In this document: positions 54,587 to 62,934 of the stretch, piece by piece
Layout of the letters: every line of letters begins with the position of its first letter
Position numbering within the stretch: the first letter of the stretch is position 1
Source: Uliginosibacterium aquaticum
GTDB taxonomy: Bacteria; Pseudomonadota; Gammaproteobacteria; Burkholderiales; Rhodocyclaceae
Assembly: GCF_012972705.2 (NCBI RefSeq)
Contig: NZ_JABCSC020000001.1
Coordinates: forward strand, 744,001 to 808,000
Direction of reading: 5' to 3'
Length of the DNA: 64,000 bases
Program-made: the position numbers and the translations under genes
The notes under the pieces: generated by a model
Database searches by the model: none
The model's input: only the letters and a program-made list of their open reading frames with translations
What the model was told of the DNA's origin: nothing

Positions 54587-55114
54587 ATGAAAAACATACT
54601 GAAGCTTGTCGCAACGGTTTTGATCGCTCTTTCCTTCTCCGGCAGTCTGCATGCCGAAGACAACGCAATCCTGGGTTTCTTCTCGGATCTGAATCGCTCC
54701 AAGGAGCCGCTGGACTGGGCTATTGCCAGTGGTTTTCAATCCAAGCATATGGTGGATGACCCGAGCTACGAGTACAACGAAAACAACAAGGGGATAGGTT
54801 TCCGCACCCCAGGTGGCTGGACTGCTGGCGGGTATTACAACAGCATCCGGCGCTACTCGGTGTATGCCGGGCGCGAGTACCAGTGGCGCCTGTTCGGGCC
54901 GGACTGGATGCGTCTGCATGCTGGCGTGGTGCTAGGCGGTGTTTCGGGGTATGAGGACGGTATCCAGATCGGTGGGGTGGAGCACGGTATCCACTTGGCG
55001 GTCCTGCCCGAGTTGGTGTTGCGCATGCCTTATCTGGAAGCGGCCTTGATCTACATTCCTTCCGCATCCAAGACGCCGGCCACGCTGGCCGGGCAGCTGC
55101 GAATCGCCTTCTGA
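54587..55114 (+). CDS. Orphan exported protein, probable outer-membrane beta-barrel
   Basis: The 175-residue product from the ATG at 54587 has a signal peptide (MKNILKLVATVLIALSFSG, cleavage after LHA). The mature part alternates aromatic and polar residues: YEYNENNKGIGFR and WTAGGYYNSIRRYSVYAGREYQW, then hydrophobic strands. It ends in AGQLRIAF with the terminal Phe expected of an outer-membrane barrel. The pattern with YNENNxGIG is seen in uncharacterised phage and bacterial proteins, but I can name no function. An upstream ATG at 54542 would add 15 residues before the signal peptide and is less likely. Confidence 0.7.
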   Translation: MKNILKLVATVLIALSFSGSLHAEDNAILGFFSDLNRSKEPLDWAIASGFQSKHMVDDPSYEYNENNKGIGFRTPGGWTAGGYYNSIRRYSVYAGREYQWRLFGPDWMRLHAGVVLGGVSGYEDGIQIGGVEHGIHLAVLPELVLRMPYLEAALIYIPSASKTPATLAGQLRIAF

Positions 55115-55132
55115 GCCTGCCTGCGGGTGCGT

Positions 55133-55172
55133 AAAAACAATCGGGGCGCCCATGGGCGCCCCGATTGTTTTT
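55133..55172. terminator. Perfect 20-base palindrome, bidirectional terminator
   Basis: The whole element is a perfect 40-base palindrome: five A, CAATC, a GC-rich core GGGGCGCC meeting at CATG, then the mirror. It ends in five T on both strands and sits between the convergent orphan protein gene and the BMP-type binding-protein gene, 18 bases after one stop and 14 after the other. It is a strong bidirectional terminator. Confidence 0.93.
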
Positions 55173-55186
55173 AAAGCGGCACGGAT

Positions 55187-56269
55187 TTACTTCGGAATCG
55201 AGCCTTCAACGCCTTCAACGTAGGCGTTCATCTTGCGCAGGTCAGCATCAGCCATGGTCTGGCCAGCGGCGACCATTTCCTTGCCTGCGTTGTCTTTCAG
55301 CGGGCCGGTGAAGGGATGCAGCTTGCCGGCCTTGAGCGCATCGCGACGCTCTTCGGCAAGCTTCTTCACGTCAGCCGGTACGGCCGGGCCGAAGTTGTCG
55401 ATCGTTACGGCGCCTTCCTTCACGCCATACCAGAGATCGGTGGTCTTCCAGGTGCCCTTGAGAACCTTGTCCACTTCCTGGCTGTAGATCACTTCCCAGT
55501 TCAGGACCGAGGCGGCCAGCTGTGCCTTGCCACCGAACTTGCTCATGTCCGAATCCCAGCCAAAGGCGAACACACCCTTTTCCTGTGCGGTCTGAACCAC
55601 TGCCGGGGAGTCGGTGTTCTGCATCAGCACATCCGCGCCTTGCGAGATCAGGGCCAGGGCGGCTTCACGTTCCTTGCCCGGGTCGAACCAGCTGTTGACC
55701 CAGATGACACGGGTGGTGGCCTTCGGGTTCACGCTGCGCGCGCCGAGGGTGAAGGCATTGATGTTGCGCACCACTTCCGGAATGGCGATCGAGCCGACCA
55801 CGCCGAGCTTGCCGGACTTGCTCATTTTGCCGGCCACCACGCCCAGCATGTAAGCACCTTCATAGGTGCGCACGTCGTAGATGCCGAGGTTCTTGCCGCT
55901 CTTGTAGCCGGTGGCGTGCATGAAGACGGTTTTCGGGAACTGACGCGCAACCTTGTCCATCGCATTCATGTAGCCGAAGGAGGTAGCGAAGATCACCTTG
56001 TGACCCTTGCTGGCGAGATCGCGGATCACACGTTCGGCGTCGGCCGTTTCCGGCACGTTCTCGACGAAGGTGGTCTTCACCTTGCCTGCGAACTTGGCTT
56101 CCATGGCCTTGCGGCCCTGATCGTGGGCGTAGGTCCAGCCGTGGTCACCGGTCGGGCCGATGTAAATGAAACCAGCCTTGAGCGGCTCTTCGGCGTGTGC
56201 GGCACCGGCGAGCGTACAGGCAGTCAGGGCGAGGGCGGCCAGGCGGCCGAGGAGGGGCAGGAAGCGCAT
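55187..56269 (-). CDS. BMP-family nucleoside/purine ABC binding protein
   Basis: The 360-residue protein is of the BMP (PnrA/NupN) type: GFIYIGPTGDHGWTYAHDQGRKAME after the signal, then EGAYMLGVVAGKMSKSGKLGVVG and VFAFGWDSDMSKFG. The signal has a lipobox-like LTAC at residues 15-18 as well as a signal peptidase I site after AHA, so it may be a lipoprotein or soluble. It diverges from the ATPase-permease-permease-guaD operon, which provides its transporter. A guanine or guanosine ligand is suggested by guaD. Confidence 0.92.
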   Translation of the reverse strand: MRFLPLLGRLAALALTACTLAGAAHAEEPLKAGFIYIGPTGDHGWTYAHDQGRKAMEAKFAGKVKTTFVENVPETADAERVIRDLASKGHKVIFATSFGYMNAMDKVARQFPKTVFMHATGYKSGKNLGIYDVRTYEGAYMLGVVAGKMSKSGKLGVVGSIAIPEVVRNINAFTLGARSVNPKATTRVIWVNSWFDPGKEREAALALISQGADVLMQNTDSPAVVQTAQEKGVFAFGWDSDMSKFGGKAQLAASVLNWEVIYSQEVDKVLKGTWKTTDLWYGVKEGAVTIDNFGPAVPADVKKLAEERRDALKAGKLHPFTGPLKDNAGKEMVAAGQTMADADLRKMNAYVEGVEGSIPK

Positions 56270-56352
56270 TGGAAAACTCCTGATTTGAGAGGCGAGCGGG
56301 AGGTCACAGCATGGATTCGGCGCAGGGTAGCGTCAATCAGCCAGCGATTATG

Positions 56353-56366
56353 ATGCTTATCAGCAT
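56353..56366. promoter_or_regulatory. Palindromic operator candidate in the divergent purine promoter
   Basis: ATGCT-tatc-AGCAT, a five-base inverted repeat, lies in the 180-base gap between the divergent binding-protein and ATPase genes. Its symmetry and position suit a regulator controlling both directions. No adjacent regulator gene is present and the motif is short, so this is tentative. I see no purine riboswitch fold here. Confidence 0.3.
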
Positions 56367-56450
56367 TCGATGGCGTATTGCCGTGCTGTCAGCAGGGCAG
56401 GGCTGCTAGACTTTGCACGCCGCCTTTCCTCTTCTGCCTGCAGGTCCCGC

Positions 56451-57980
56451 ATGACTTCCTCCCGCCCCGACCCAGCGCCGCGTCTCGAGCTGCTGCATAT
56501 CAGCAAGCGCTATCCGGGTGTGCTTGCCAACGATGATGTGAGTCTGCTCGTGCGGCCCGGTGAAATTCACGCCGTGCTGGGCGAAAACGGCGCCGGCAAG
56601 AGCACCCTGATGAAGATCATCTATGGTGCGGTACAGGCCGATCAGGGTGAGATCCTGTGGAATGGTCGCCAGGTGCAGATTGGCAATCCGGCTGCCGCGC
56701 GTCAGCTCGGCATCGGCATGGTGTTCCAGCACTTTCAGCTTTTCGAAACCCTCAGCGTGGTGGAGAACATTGCTCTGGCACTGGAAGGCAAGTTCGATCT
56801 GCGTGCCTTGGCGAGCCGCGTGCGCGAAGTTTCCGCGAAGTACGGCCTGCCGCTGGAGCCGGAGCGCCTGGTGCACAGCCTGTCCGTGGGGGAGCGGCAG
56901 CGCGTCGAGATTGTTCGCTGCCTGTTGCAGAACCCGCAGTTGCTGATTCTCGACGAACCGACCTCGGTGCTCACGCCGCAGGCCGTGCGCAGCCTGTTTG
57001 CCACCCTGCGCCAGCTGGCCAGCGAGGGGGTTTCGATCCTCTATATCAGCCACAAGCTGCACGAGATTCAGGAGTTGTGCGAGCGCGCCACCGTGATGCA
57101 GGGTGGGCGGGTGACCGGTGAAGCTGATCCACGCCAGGAAAGCACCGCTTCGCTGGCACGCATGATGATCGGCCGCGAGCTGCCGGTGTGCTCGGCCACG
57201 CCCTATGAAGGCGAGCGGATTCCGGTGCTGGAACTGCGCGGCCTCAGCTATGCCAACGACGACCCCTTTGGCGCCTCGCTGCATGAGATCGACCTGATCG
57301 TGGATCGTGGTGAGGTCGTGGGGATTGCCGGCATTTCCGGCAACGGGCAGGCCGAGTTGCTGGCGGCCTTGTCGGGTGAAGTGCCGAGTGCGGCGAGTTG
57401 CGTGCTGATTGACGGGCAGGCGGTGGGCCATCTGCATGCTGGCGAGCGTCGTGATCGCGGCTTGGCCTTCGTGCCGGAGGAGCGCCTCGGGCGTGGCGCG
57501 GTGCCGGCCATGAGCCTGGCGCAGAATTTCACCCTCACGGCGCATCGCCAGCGCGAGCTGCGCCGCCACGGACTGATCAATCTTGCTGGCGCACGCCAGT
57601 GGGCAGCGCGCTGCATTGAGCGTTTCGACGTGCGCTGCGCAGGGCCACAGGCGGCTGCGCGCAGCCTTTCGGGTGGCAATCTGCAGAAATTCATCGTTGG
57701 CCGCGAAATCATGCAGGCCCCGAAAGTCATGATCGTGGCCCAGCCGACCTGGGGGGTGGATGTAGGGGCTGCAGCCTTCCTGCGCCAGACCCTGCTGGAC
57801 CTTGCGCGCAGTGGCGTGGCGGTGCTGGTGATCTCCGAGGAGCTGGAGGAGCTCTTCGAGATCTGCGACCGGATTGCGGTGCTGGCTGCCGGCCGCCTCT
57901 CGCTGCCGGTCCCCAAGGAAGATACGGACGCGGAAAAAATCGGCCTGCTGATGGCCGGAACCCAACAACAGGCTGCCTGA
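56451..57980 (+). CDS. ABC importer ATPase, two-domain (nucleoside/purine)
   Basis: The 509-residue protein has two ABC domains as in NupA/RbsA. The first has a complete Walker A GENGAGKS, signature LSVGERQRVEIVR and Walker B LLILDEPTSVL. The second has a degenerate Walker A (GISGNGQAELLAALSG) and a Walker B of the AQPTWGVDVG type, as usual for this family. ATP is thus mainly hydrolysed at one site. The ATG at 56451 follows no strong Shine-Dalgarno. It ends three bases before the first permease. Confidence 0.93.
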   Translation: MTSSRPDPAPRLELLHISKRYPGVLANDDVSLLVRPGEIHAVLGENGAGKSTLMKIIYGAVQADQGEILWNGRQVQIGNPAAARQLGIGMVFQHFQLFETLSVVENIALALEGKFDLRALASRVREVSAKYGLPLEPERLVHSLSVGERQRVEIVRCLLQNPQLLILDEPTSVLTPQAVRSLFATLRQLASEGVSILYISHKLHEIQELCERATVMQGGRVTGEADPRQESTASLARMMIGRELPVCSATPYEGERIPVLELRGLSYANDDPFGASLHEIDLIVDRGEVVGIAGISGNGQAELLAALSGEVPSAASCVLIDGQAVGHLHAGERRDRGLAFVPEERLGRGAVPAMSLAQNFTLTAHRQRELRRHGLINLAGARQWAARCIERFDVRCAGPQAAARSLSGGNLQKFIVGREIMQAPKVMIVAQPTWGVDVGAAAFLRQTLLDLARSGVAVLVISEELEELFEICDRIAVLAAGRLSLPVPKEDTDAEKIGLLMAGTQQQAA

Positions 57981-57983
57981 GCA

Positions 57984-59051
57984 ATGCAACTTATCGAACC
58001 CCGTGCCAATCCGTCCCGCACCATGCGCTGGCTGGCCCCGCCGCTGGCCATTCTGCTGACCCTGCTGGTCGCCGCCGGCATCTTTGCCTTGCTGGGAAAG
58101 CCGCCACTGCAGGCCTTCTACGTGTTCTTCATCGAGCCGCTGGAGACGTCCAATGGCTGGAGCGAATTGCTGCTCAAGGCTTCTCCCCTGATCCTGATCG
58201 CCCAGGGGCTGGCGCTGGGTTTTCGCGCCCGCATCTACAACATTGGTGCCGAAGGCCAGCTCCTGCTCGGGGCGATCTGCGCCAGCGGCGTGGCGATCTA
58301 CACCGACGGCATGGAGGGGGCCTGGATCCTGCCCGCCATGGTGCTGGCAGGAGCGGTTGGTGGCGGCTTGTGGGGCGCGATTCCGGCCTGGCTGCGTACG
58401 CGCTTTCAGGCTCAGGAAACCCTGACCACCCTGATGCTGGCTTACGTCGCCACCTATCTGCTGTCCTGGCTGGTCAGTGGCCCCTGGCGTGATCCGAGTG
58501 GCACCAATTTTCCGCAGTCCATCCTGTTCGCGGAGCCAGCCATGTTCACGCCGCTCTTCGAGGGCTTGCGTATCAATGCCTCGGTCTACATCGCCGCCGC
58601 GCTGGTGCCCGTGTTCTGGCTTTTCGTGGCCAAGAGTTTCATGGCCTACCAGCTCGCGGTGGGCGGTGAGGCGCCCGCCGCTGCGCGCTATGCGGGTTTC
58701 TCCGCGAACCGAACGGTATGGGTCAGTCTGGTGATTTCCGGTGCAGCCGCCGGCATCGCCGGAGCGGCAGAGGCCGCGGGGCCGGTTGGCCAGCTCACCT
58801 TGTCGCTCTCACCCGGCTATGGCTATGCCGCGATCATCGTGGCCTGGGTTGGACGCCTGCACCCGCTGGGCATCGTGCTGGCCGGCCTGCTGATGGCGCT
58901 GATCTATCTGGGGGGCGAGGCGGCGCAAGTCTCGATGCAGTTGCCGGCGGCCATCAGCTGGTTGTTTCAGGGCATGTTGCTGTTCTTCCTGCTGGGGGCG
59001 GATGCCTTTGTGGATTTCCGCCTGCGTCAGCGCAAGGAGGTGACGGCATGA
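57984..59051 (+). CDS. ABC importer permease 1 (nucleoside/purine)
   Basis: The 355-residue protein has eight or so membrane segments and the BPD_transp_2 signature (NIGAEGQLLLGAICASGVAI near residue 88; ARYAGFSANRTVWVSLVISGAAAGIAGAAEA near 235). It pairs with the next gene as the channel for the purine or nucleoside. Its stop overlaps the second permease start by four bases (ATGA). Confidence 0.93.
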   Translation: MQLIEPRANPSRTMRWLAPPLAILLTLLVAAGIFALLGKPPLQAFYVFFIEPLETSNGWSELLLKASPLILIAQGLALGFRARIYNIGAEGQLLLGAICASGVAIYTDGMEGAWILPAMVLAGAVGGGLWGAIPAWLRTRFQAQETLTTLMLAYVATYLLSWLVSGPWRDPSGTNFPQSILFAEPAMFTPLFEGLRINASVYIAAALVPVFWLFVAKSFMAYQLAVGGEAPAAARYAGFSANRTVWVSLVISGAAAGIAGAAEAAGPVGQLTLSLSPGYGYAAIIVAWVGRLHPLGIVLAGLLMALIYLGGEAAQVSMQLPAAISWLFQGMLLFFLLGADAFVDFRLRQRKEVTA

Positions 59052-59965
59052 TCGAATATCTGGTTCCGGTGCTGGCCACCACACTCGCTGCTGCCACGCC
59101 ACTGGTCTTTGCCGGGCTGGGCGAACTGGTCACCGAGAAGAGCGGGGTGATCAATCTGGGGGTTGAGGGCATGATGCTGATTGGTGCGGTGGCCGGTTTT
59201 GCCGGCGGCCTGCACTGGGGCGTGGCGGGCGGGCTGTTGTGCGGTGCCCTGGCCGGAGCGCTGGCGGCCTTGCCGTTTGCTTTCCTGACTTTGTCACTGG
59301 GTACCAATCAGCCTGCTACCGGGCTGGCCCTGACCATCTTTGGTATCGGTCTGTCGGCCTTCGTCGGGCAGTATTTCGTCAGTCAGAGCCTACCGGGCCT
59401 GCAGCCCCTCATCATTCCGGGGCTGGCAGAGATCCCTTTGCTCGGGCCGGTCTTTTTCAGCCAGAGCTGGGTGGTCTATCTGTCCTGGCTGACTTTCGCC
59501 TGGCTGGCCTGGATGCTGGCGCGTACGCGCTGGGGGCTGATCCTGCGTGCCGTGGGCGAAAGCCCGGAGGCTGCGCATGCGATTGGTTATCCGGTAACCG
59601 CCATCCGCTATGCCGCAACCTGTTTCGGCGGTGCCATGGCCGGCATCGGCGGCGCCTATCTGTCCACGGTCTACACCCCGCTGTGGGTGCAGAACATGAC
59701 GGCCGGACGAGGCTGGATTGCCGTGGCGCTGGTCGTGTTCGCCACCTGGAAGCCAGGCCGTCTGATGCTGGGCGCCTATCTCTTTGGTGGCATGACGATC
59801 CTGCAACTGCACGCGCAGGGGCTGGGTGTCGAGCTGCCCTCGCAACTGCTCGCCGCGGTGCCCTATGTGGCGACCATCGTGGTGCTGGTGCTGATTTCAC
59901 GTGACCGCAAGCTTCTCCAGCTCAATTTGCCCGCCTCCCTGGGTAAGCCCTGGATCGGCAACTGA
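59048..59965 (+). CDS. ABC importer permease 2 (nucleoside/purine)
   Basis: The 305-residue protein has about eight segments and the motif SGVINLGVEGMMLIGAVAGF (about residues 34-53) typical of the second permease of this transporter class; AVGESPEAAHAIGYPVTAIRYAA forms the ATPase-coupling loop. The ATG at 59048 lies in the ATGA overlap with permease 1 and follows GGAGG; an open frame runs further upstream but is inside permease 1. guaD follows 22 bases downstream. Confidence 0.93.
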   Translation: MIEYLVPVLATTLAAATPLVFAGLGELVTEKSGVINLGVEGMMLIGAVAGFAGGLHWGVAGGLLCGALAGALAALPFAFLTLSLGTNQPATGLALTIFGIGLSAFVGQYFVSQSLPGLQPLIIPGLAEIPLLGPVFFSQSWVVYLSWLTFAWLAWMLARTRWGLILRAVGESPEAAHAIGYPVTAIRYAATCFGGAMAGIGGAYLSTVYTPLWVQNMTAGRGWIAVALVVFATWKPGRLMLGAYLFGGMTILQLHAQGLGVELPSQLLAAVPYVATIVVLVLISRDRKLLQLNLPASLGKPWIGN

Positions 59966-59987
59966 ACCCGTTCGCCAAGGAGGGCGC

Positions 59988-61340
59988 ATGAATCCTTTGC
60001 CGACAGCCATTCTCGTGCGGGGTAGCATCCTGCATTTCCTGGCTGACCCGGGGGCCGCGGACGATTCCTCGGCCTGGCAGTATTTCGAAGATGGCGGTCT
60101 TCTTGTCGAGGATGGTCTGGTCCTCGCCTGTGGCCCCTGGGGCAGCGTGCTGGATGGTGTGCCGCAGCACATCAGCGATGCTGCGCGCTATTTCGATTAT
60201 CGCGGTCAGCTGATCGTGCCGGGGTTCGTCGATACCCACACTCATTACCCGCAACTGCGTGTGATGGGTTCCTGGGGTCGCAAGTTGCTGGACTGGCTGG
60301 AGGACTACACCTTCCCGGCCGAGACGGCACTGGCTGATGAGGCCTTGGCGCAGCGCACGGCGAGCTTCTTCGTTGAGCGCCTGCTGGCTCATGGCACCAC
60401 CACCGCCTCGGTCTTCGCAACCGTGCATGCGCACTCCGTGGATGCCTTTTTCAGTGCTGCTGCACGTCGCAACCTGCGCATGCTCTGCGGCAAGGTGATG
60501 ATGGACCGCAACTGCCCGCCGGCCCTGCGTGATACGCCTGCGTCTGCACTCGACGACGGCATGGCGCTGATCGAGCGTTGGCATGGTCAGGGCCGTCTGG
60601 GCTACAGCGTGACACCGCGGTTTGCTCCGACCTCTTCCCCCGAGCAACTCGCGGTGGCCGGCGAGTTGTGGCATAGCCGGCCGGGGCTGCATCTGCAGTC
60701 CCATCTTTCCGAAAATCCGCAGGAACTGGCTTGGGTGGCCGAGCTGTTTCCGGGGCGACGTGACTACCTTGATGTTTATGAACATTACGGCTTGCTCGGG
60801 CCTCGAGCGATCTATGGTCACGGCATCCACCTGAGCGCATCGGAGCGTACGCGCCTGGCCGCTAGTGGTACGGCGATCGCTTTCTGCCCTGGTTCCAATC
60901 TGTTTCTTGGCAGCGGTTTCTGCCCGCAGGGCGAACTCAGCGCGTCTGGCGTTCGTCTAGGGCTGGCAACGGACGTAGGGGGCTGTGCGAGTTTGTCCAT
61001 GCTGCAGTCCATGGCTTCCGCATATGAAGTCAGTCAGGCGGCCGGACAAGTCCTTTCGCCCTGGCGAGCCTGGTATCTGGCGACACTGGGAGGTGCTCAG
61101 GCCTTGGGGCTGGATGCACAGATTGGCAGCTTCCAGCGCGGGCGCGAGGCCGATTTCGTGGTTCTGGACCCGGCCGCGACGCCGGAGCTGACCTGGCGGC
61201 TGGAGGGGGTTGAAGCGCTTGGCGAGCGCCTGTTTGCACTGATGATGATGGGCGATGAGCGCTGTGTGCGAGCTACCCACATTCTGGGTGAGCGGGCCTT
61301 CTGCCGTTCAGAACCACAGGCCGTGCCGGCAGTCCGTTGA
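59988..61340 (+). CDS. guaD: Guanine deaminase
   Basis: The 450-residue amidohydrolase has the metal-binding HTHYPQLRVMGSWGRKLLDWL near residue 84, the conserved TPRFAPTSSPEQL, LQSHLSENPQE and the C-terminal ATDVGGCASLSM. It hydrolyses guanine to xanthine and ammonia in the cytoplasm. The ATG at 59988 follows AAGGAGG. Being last in the purine transporter operon, it suggests that guanine or a guanine-yielding compound is imported. Confidence 0.95.
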   Translation: MNPLPTAILVRGSILHFLADPGAADDSSAWQYFEDGGLLVEDGLVLACGPWGSVLDGVPQHISDAARYFDYRGQLIVPGFVDTHTHYPQLRVMGSWGRKLLDWLEDYTFPAETALADEALAQRTASFFVERLLAHGTTTASVFATVHAHSVDAFFSAAARRNLRMLCGKVMMDRNCPPALRDTPASALDDGMALIERWHGQGRLGYSVTPRFAPTSSPEQLAVAGELWHSRPGLHLQSHLSENPQELAWVAELFPGRRDYLDVYEHYGLLGPRAIYGHGIHLSASERTRLAASGTAIAFCPGSNLFLGSGFCPQGELSASGVRLGLATDVGGCASLSMLQSMASAYEVSQAAGQVLSPWRAWYLATLGGAQALGLDAQIGSFQRGREADFVVLDPAATPELTWRLEGVEALGERLFALMMMGDERCVRATHILGERAFCRSEPQAVPAVR

Positions 61341-61463
61341 ATCAGGCCGCTTGCGGCCTGAGCGCTTATTATTGATCGCTTGATTCCAAGACGGGGCTTC
61401 CCGGCGAGGAGTCTGGCGCAGAAATGCAGAAAGCCCAGCATTTCTGCTGGGCTTTCTGGAATT
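61341..61463 (-). other. Overlapping hairpins downstream of tRNA-Asn
   Basis: Between guaD and the tRNA two inverted repeats share bases: CAGAAATGC/GCATTTCTG (61419-61427 with 61438-61446) and CAGAAAGCCCAGCA/TGCTGGGCTTTCTG (61427-61440 with 61445-61458). They cannot form together. The longer one is just past the tRNA-Asn 3' end and probably helps termination or processing on the minus strand. I see no guaD terminator with a clear U-run. Confidence 0.55.
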
Positions 61464-61539
61464 TGGCTCCCCGACCTGGGCTCGAACCAGGGACCTACGG
61501 ATTAACAGTCCGGCGCTCTACCGACTGAGCTATCGGGGA
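61464..61539 (-). tRNA. tRNA-Asn (GUU)
   Basis: The 76-base gene folds into a cloverleaf with acceptor stem TCCCCGA/TCGGGGA, anticodon loop CTGTTAA (GUU) and encoded GCCA end. D-arm AGCTCAGTCGGTAGAGC and T-arm CCTGGTTCGAGCCCAGG are standard. It lies on the minus strand, facing guaD. Confidence 0.97.
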
Positions 61540-61669
61540 ATCGAGAGGCCGAATAATAGACATCTCTATACGGGGTGTCAAGTTTTTTTAGAAAATACGT
61601 GATTGGCTGGCGATTCTTGCTAGGGGCAGATACCCTTGCCGCGCGTGACCCGTTTCAGGAGAACAAAAA

Positions 61670-62869
61670 GTGATTGCTCATCGAGCCCTGCGCGGCATTC
61701 TGCCGACGCTCCTCAAGACTGCCTTGCTGCTCAATTTGAGCTTTTCCGGGGCCCAGGCTTCGGCTGCGCCCGAGAAGCAGACCTGGCTCGGGCTGCCAGT
61801 GGAATTTGCTGCGCAGTCATATGCTTTCAAGAAGGGGCCTGCGATCGAGCTCGACAAGGTCAAGGTGATGACGGCGACCCCGATCGAGATCAGTCGAGCC
61901 TGGATGATGCCGGATTGGGCAGACTGGATCACCGAGTTCAAAACGCGCAAGGTGCGGGTGGTTGCGGGTGAAATCGTGGCCAAACCCAGCTCGCTGGCAC
62001 GTCTGGGGGTTGTGGATGGCCCTTCCTCCCGGTTTGTGACACGCATCGAGTTTTCGTCGCTGAAGCTGATGTTTGGTGATACCCCGCTGTCGCTGCCGGC
62101 AGGTGAGATGCAGTTTGGTGACGACGGTGCAATGAGCCGCATCCGGGTTCAGCTTGAAGGCGGCATCAGTCTTGATCTGAGCCCGCGCGAGGGTGGTCGC
62201 CTGGGGGTGCTGGTTCAGACTGGCAACTTCAAACCGCAACTGTTGTCGGCGTTCCGCTTTGACAGTGTGGTAGCTCAGGGGGAGATGGCTGACGATTACG
62301 TATTGCTGGACCGCATCGGCGCCAATGGCGACGGTGGTTCCTTGAGCGGCGTTCTGCGGCTGGTGTCAGCGGGCAAGTTCCTGCTCGAAGGCGAGCTCAA
62401 GATGGAAAGCGTGCGGGCAAGGGATGTGATTGATCGTCTCTATCCACGCGCGGTGGTGGATGGGATTCTCAGCGGCAGCTTCAAGATCAGTTCCTCCGCT
62501 GACACCCTGGCCGAGCTTGGCAAATCCGTGGTGGTAGAAGGTAATTATGTGCTGAAGTCTGGCTCCATCGATCGCTTTGGTCTGCTTGAGGGGATGCGCC
62601 GTAGCGGTACCGGTGTGGTCGGCGGTGGTTTGCTGCGTTTCGAGCAGATATCAGGCAAGTTTGGTGGCCGCACCGGCGCGCCGGCGCAGGCCAATTTCCA
62701 GGGGCTGTCCTCTGGCGCATTGCGTGGCTCGAGCAACTTCGTGATTGATCCGGATGGGCGTTTGAAGGGTTCGGTCAGTGGTACGCTTGCTCTGCCGGGA
62801 GGGGAAGTCATCTCGCGCAATTTTGAGCTGAGCGGCAAAGCCAGTGCGCCCTCGCTGATCGCGCGCTGA
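61670..62869 (+). CDS. Exported protein with AsmA-like features, function unknown
   Basis: The 399-residue protein starts at a GTG with AGGAGA ten bases upstream, and has a signal-like N-terminus (LLLNLSFSGAQASAAPE). The rest is beta-rich and repetitive, with no cysteines, and the C-terminal half (LLRFEQISGKFGGRTGAPAQANFQGLSSGALRGSS region) resembles AsmA-type or DUF3971-like repeats that line lipid-transfer or membrane-assembly proteins. It is followed by an intrinsic terminator. I cannot name its family securely. Confidence 0.65.
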   Translation: MIAHRALRGILPTLLKTALLLNLSFSGAQASAAPEKQTWLGLPVEFAAQSYAFKKGPAIELDKVKVMTATPIEISRAWMMPDWADWITEFKTRKVRVVAGEIVAKPSSLARLGVVDGPSSRFVTRIEFSSLKLMFGDTPLSLPAGEMQFGDDGAMSRIRVQLEGGISLDLSPREGGRLGVLVQTGNFKPQLLSAFRFDSVVAQGEMADDYVLLDRIGANGDGGSLSGVLRLVSAGKFLLEGELKMESVRARDVIDRLYPRAVVDGILSGSFKISSSADTLAELGKSVVVEGNYVLKSGSIDRFGLLEGMRRSGTGVVGGGLLRFEQISGKFGGRTGAPAQANFQGLSSGALRGSSNFVIDPDGRLKGSVSGTLALPGGEVISRNFELSGKASAPSLIAR

Positions 62870-62889
62870 CGGCCTTTCGCCCTATCATC

Positions 62890-62918
62890 GAAACCGGCCT
62901 GAGGGCCGGTTTCTTTTT
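62890..62918 (+). terminator. Intrinsic terminator after the AsmA-like gene
   Basis: GAAACCGGCC pairs with GGCCGGTTTC around a four-base loop and runs into TTTTT (62914-62918). It lies 20 bases past the stop of the AsmA-like gene and just before the thioredoxin-like gene, whose ribosome site begins right after it. Confidence 0.88.
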
Positions 62919-62934
62919 GTGCGGATGGAGTGAA

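Noticed and set aside
54587-55114. Lipid A enzyme PagL or PagP
   Set aside because: Size and barrel-like pattern are similar, but the catalytic signatures of these families are not visible.
56406-57989. A 527-codon minus-strand open frame opposite the purine ABC ATPase
   Set aside because: No start signal, no recognisable domain, and fully overlaid on a clear two-domain ATPase.
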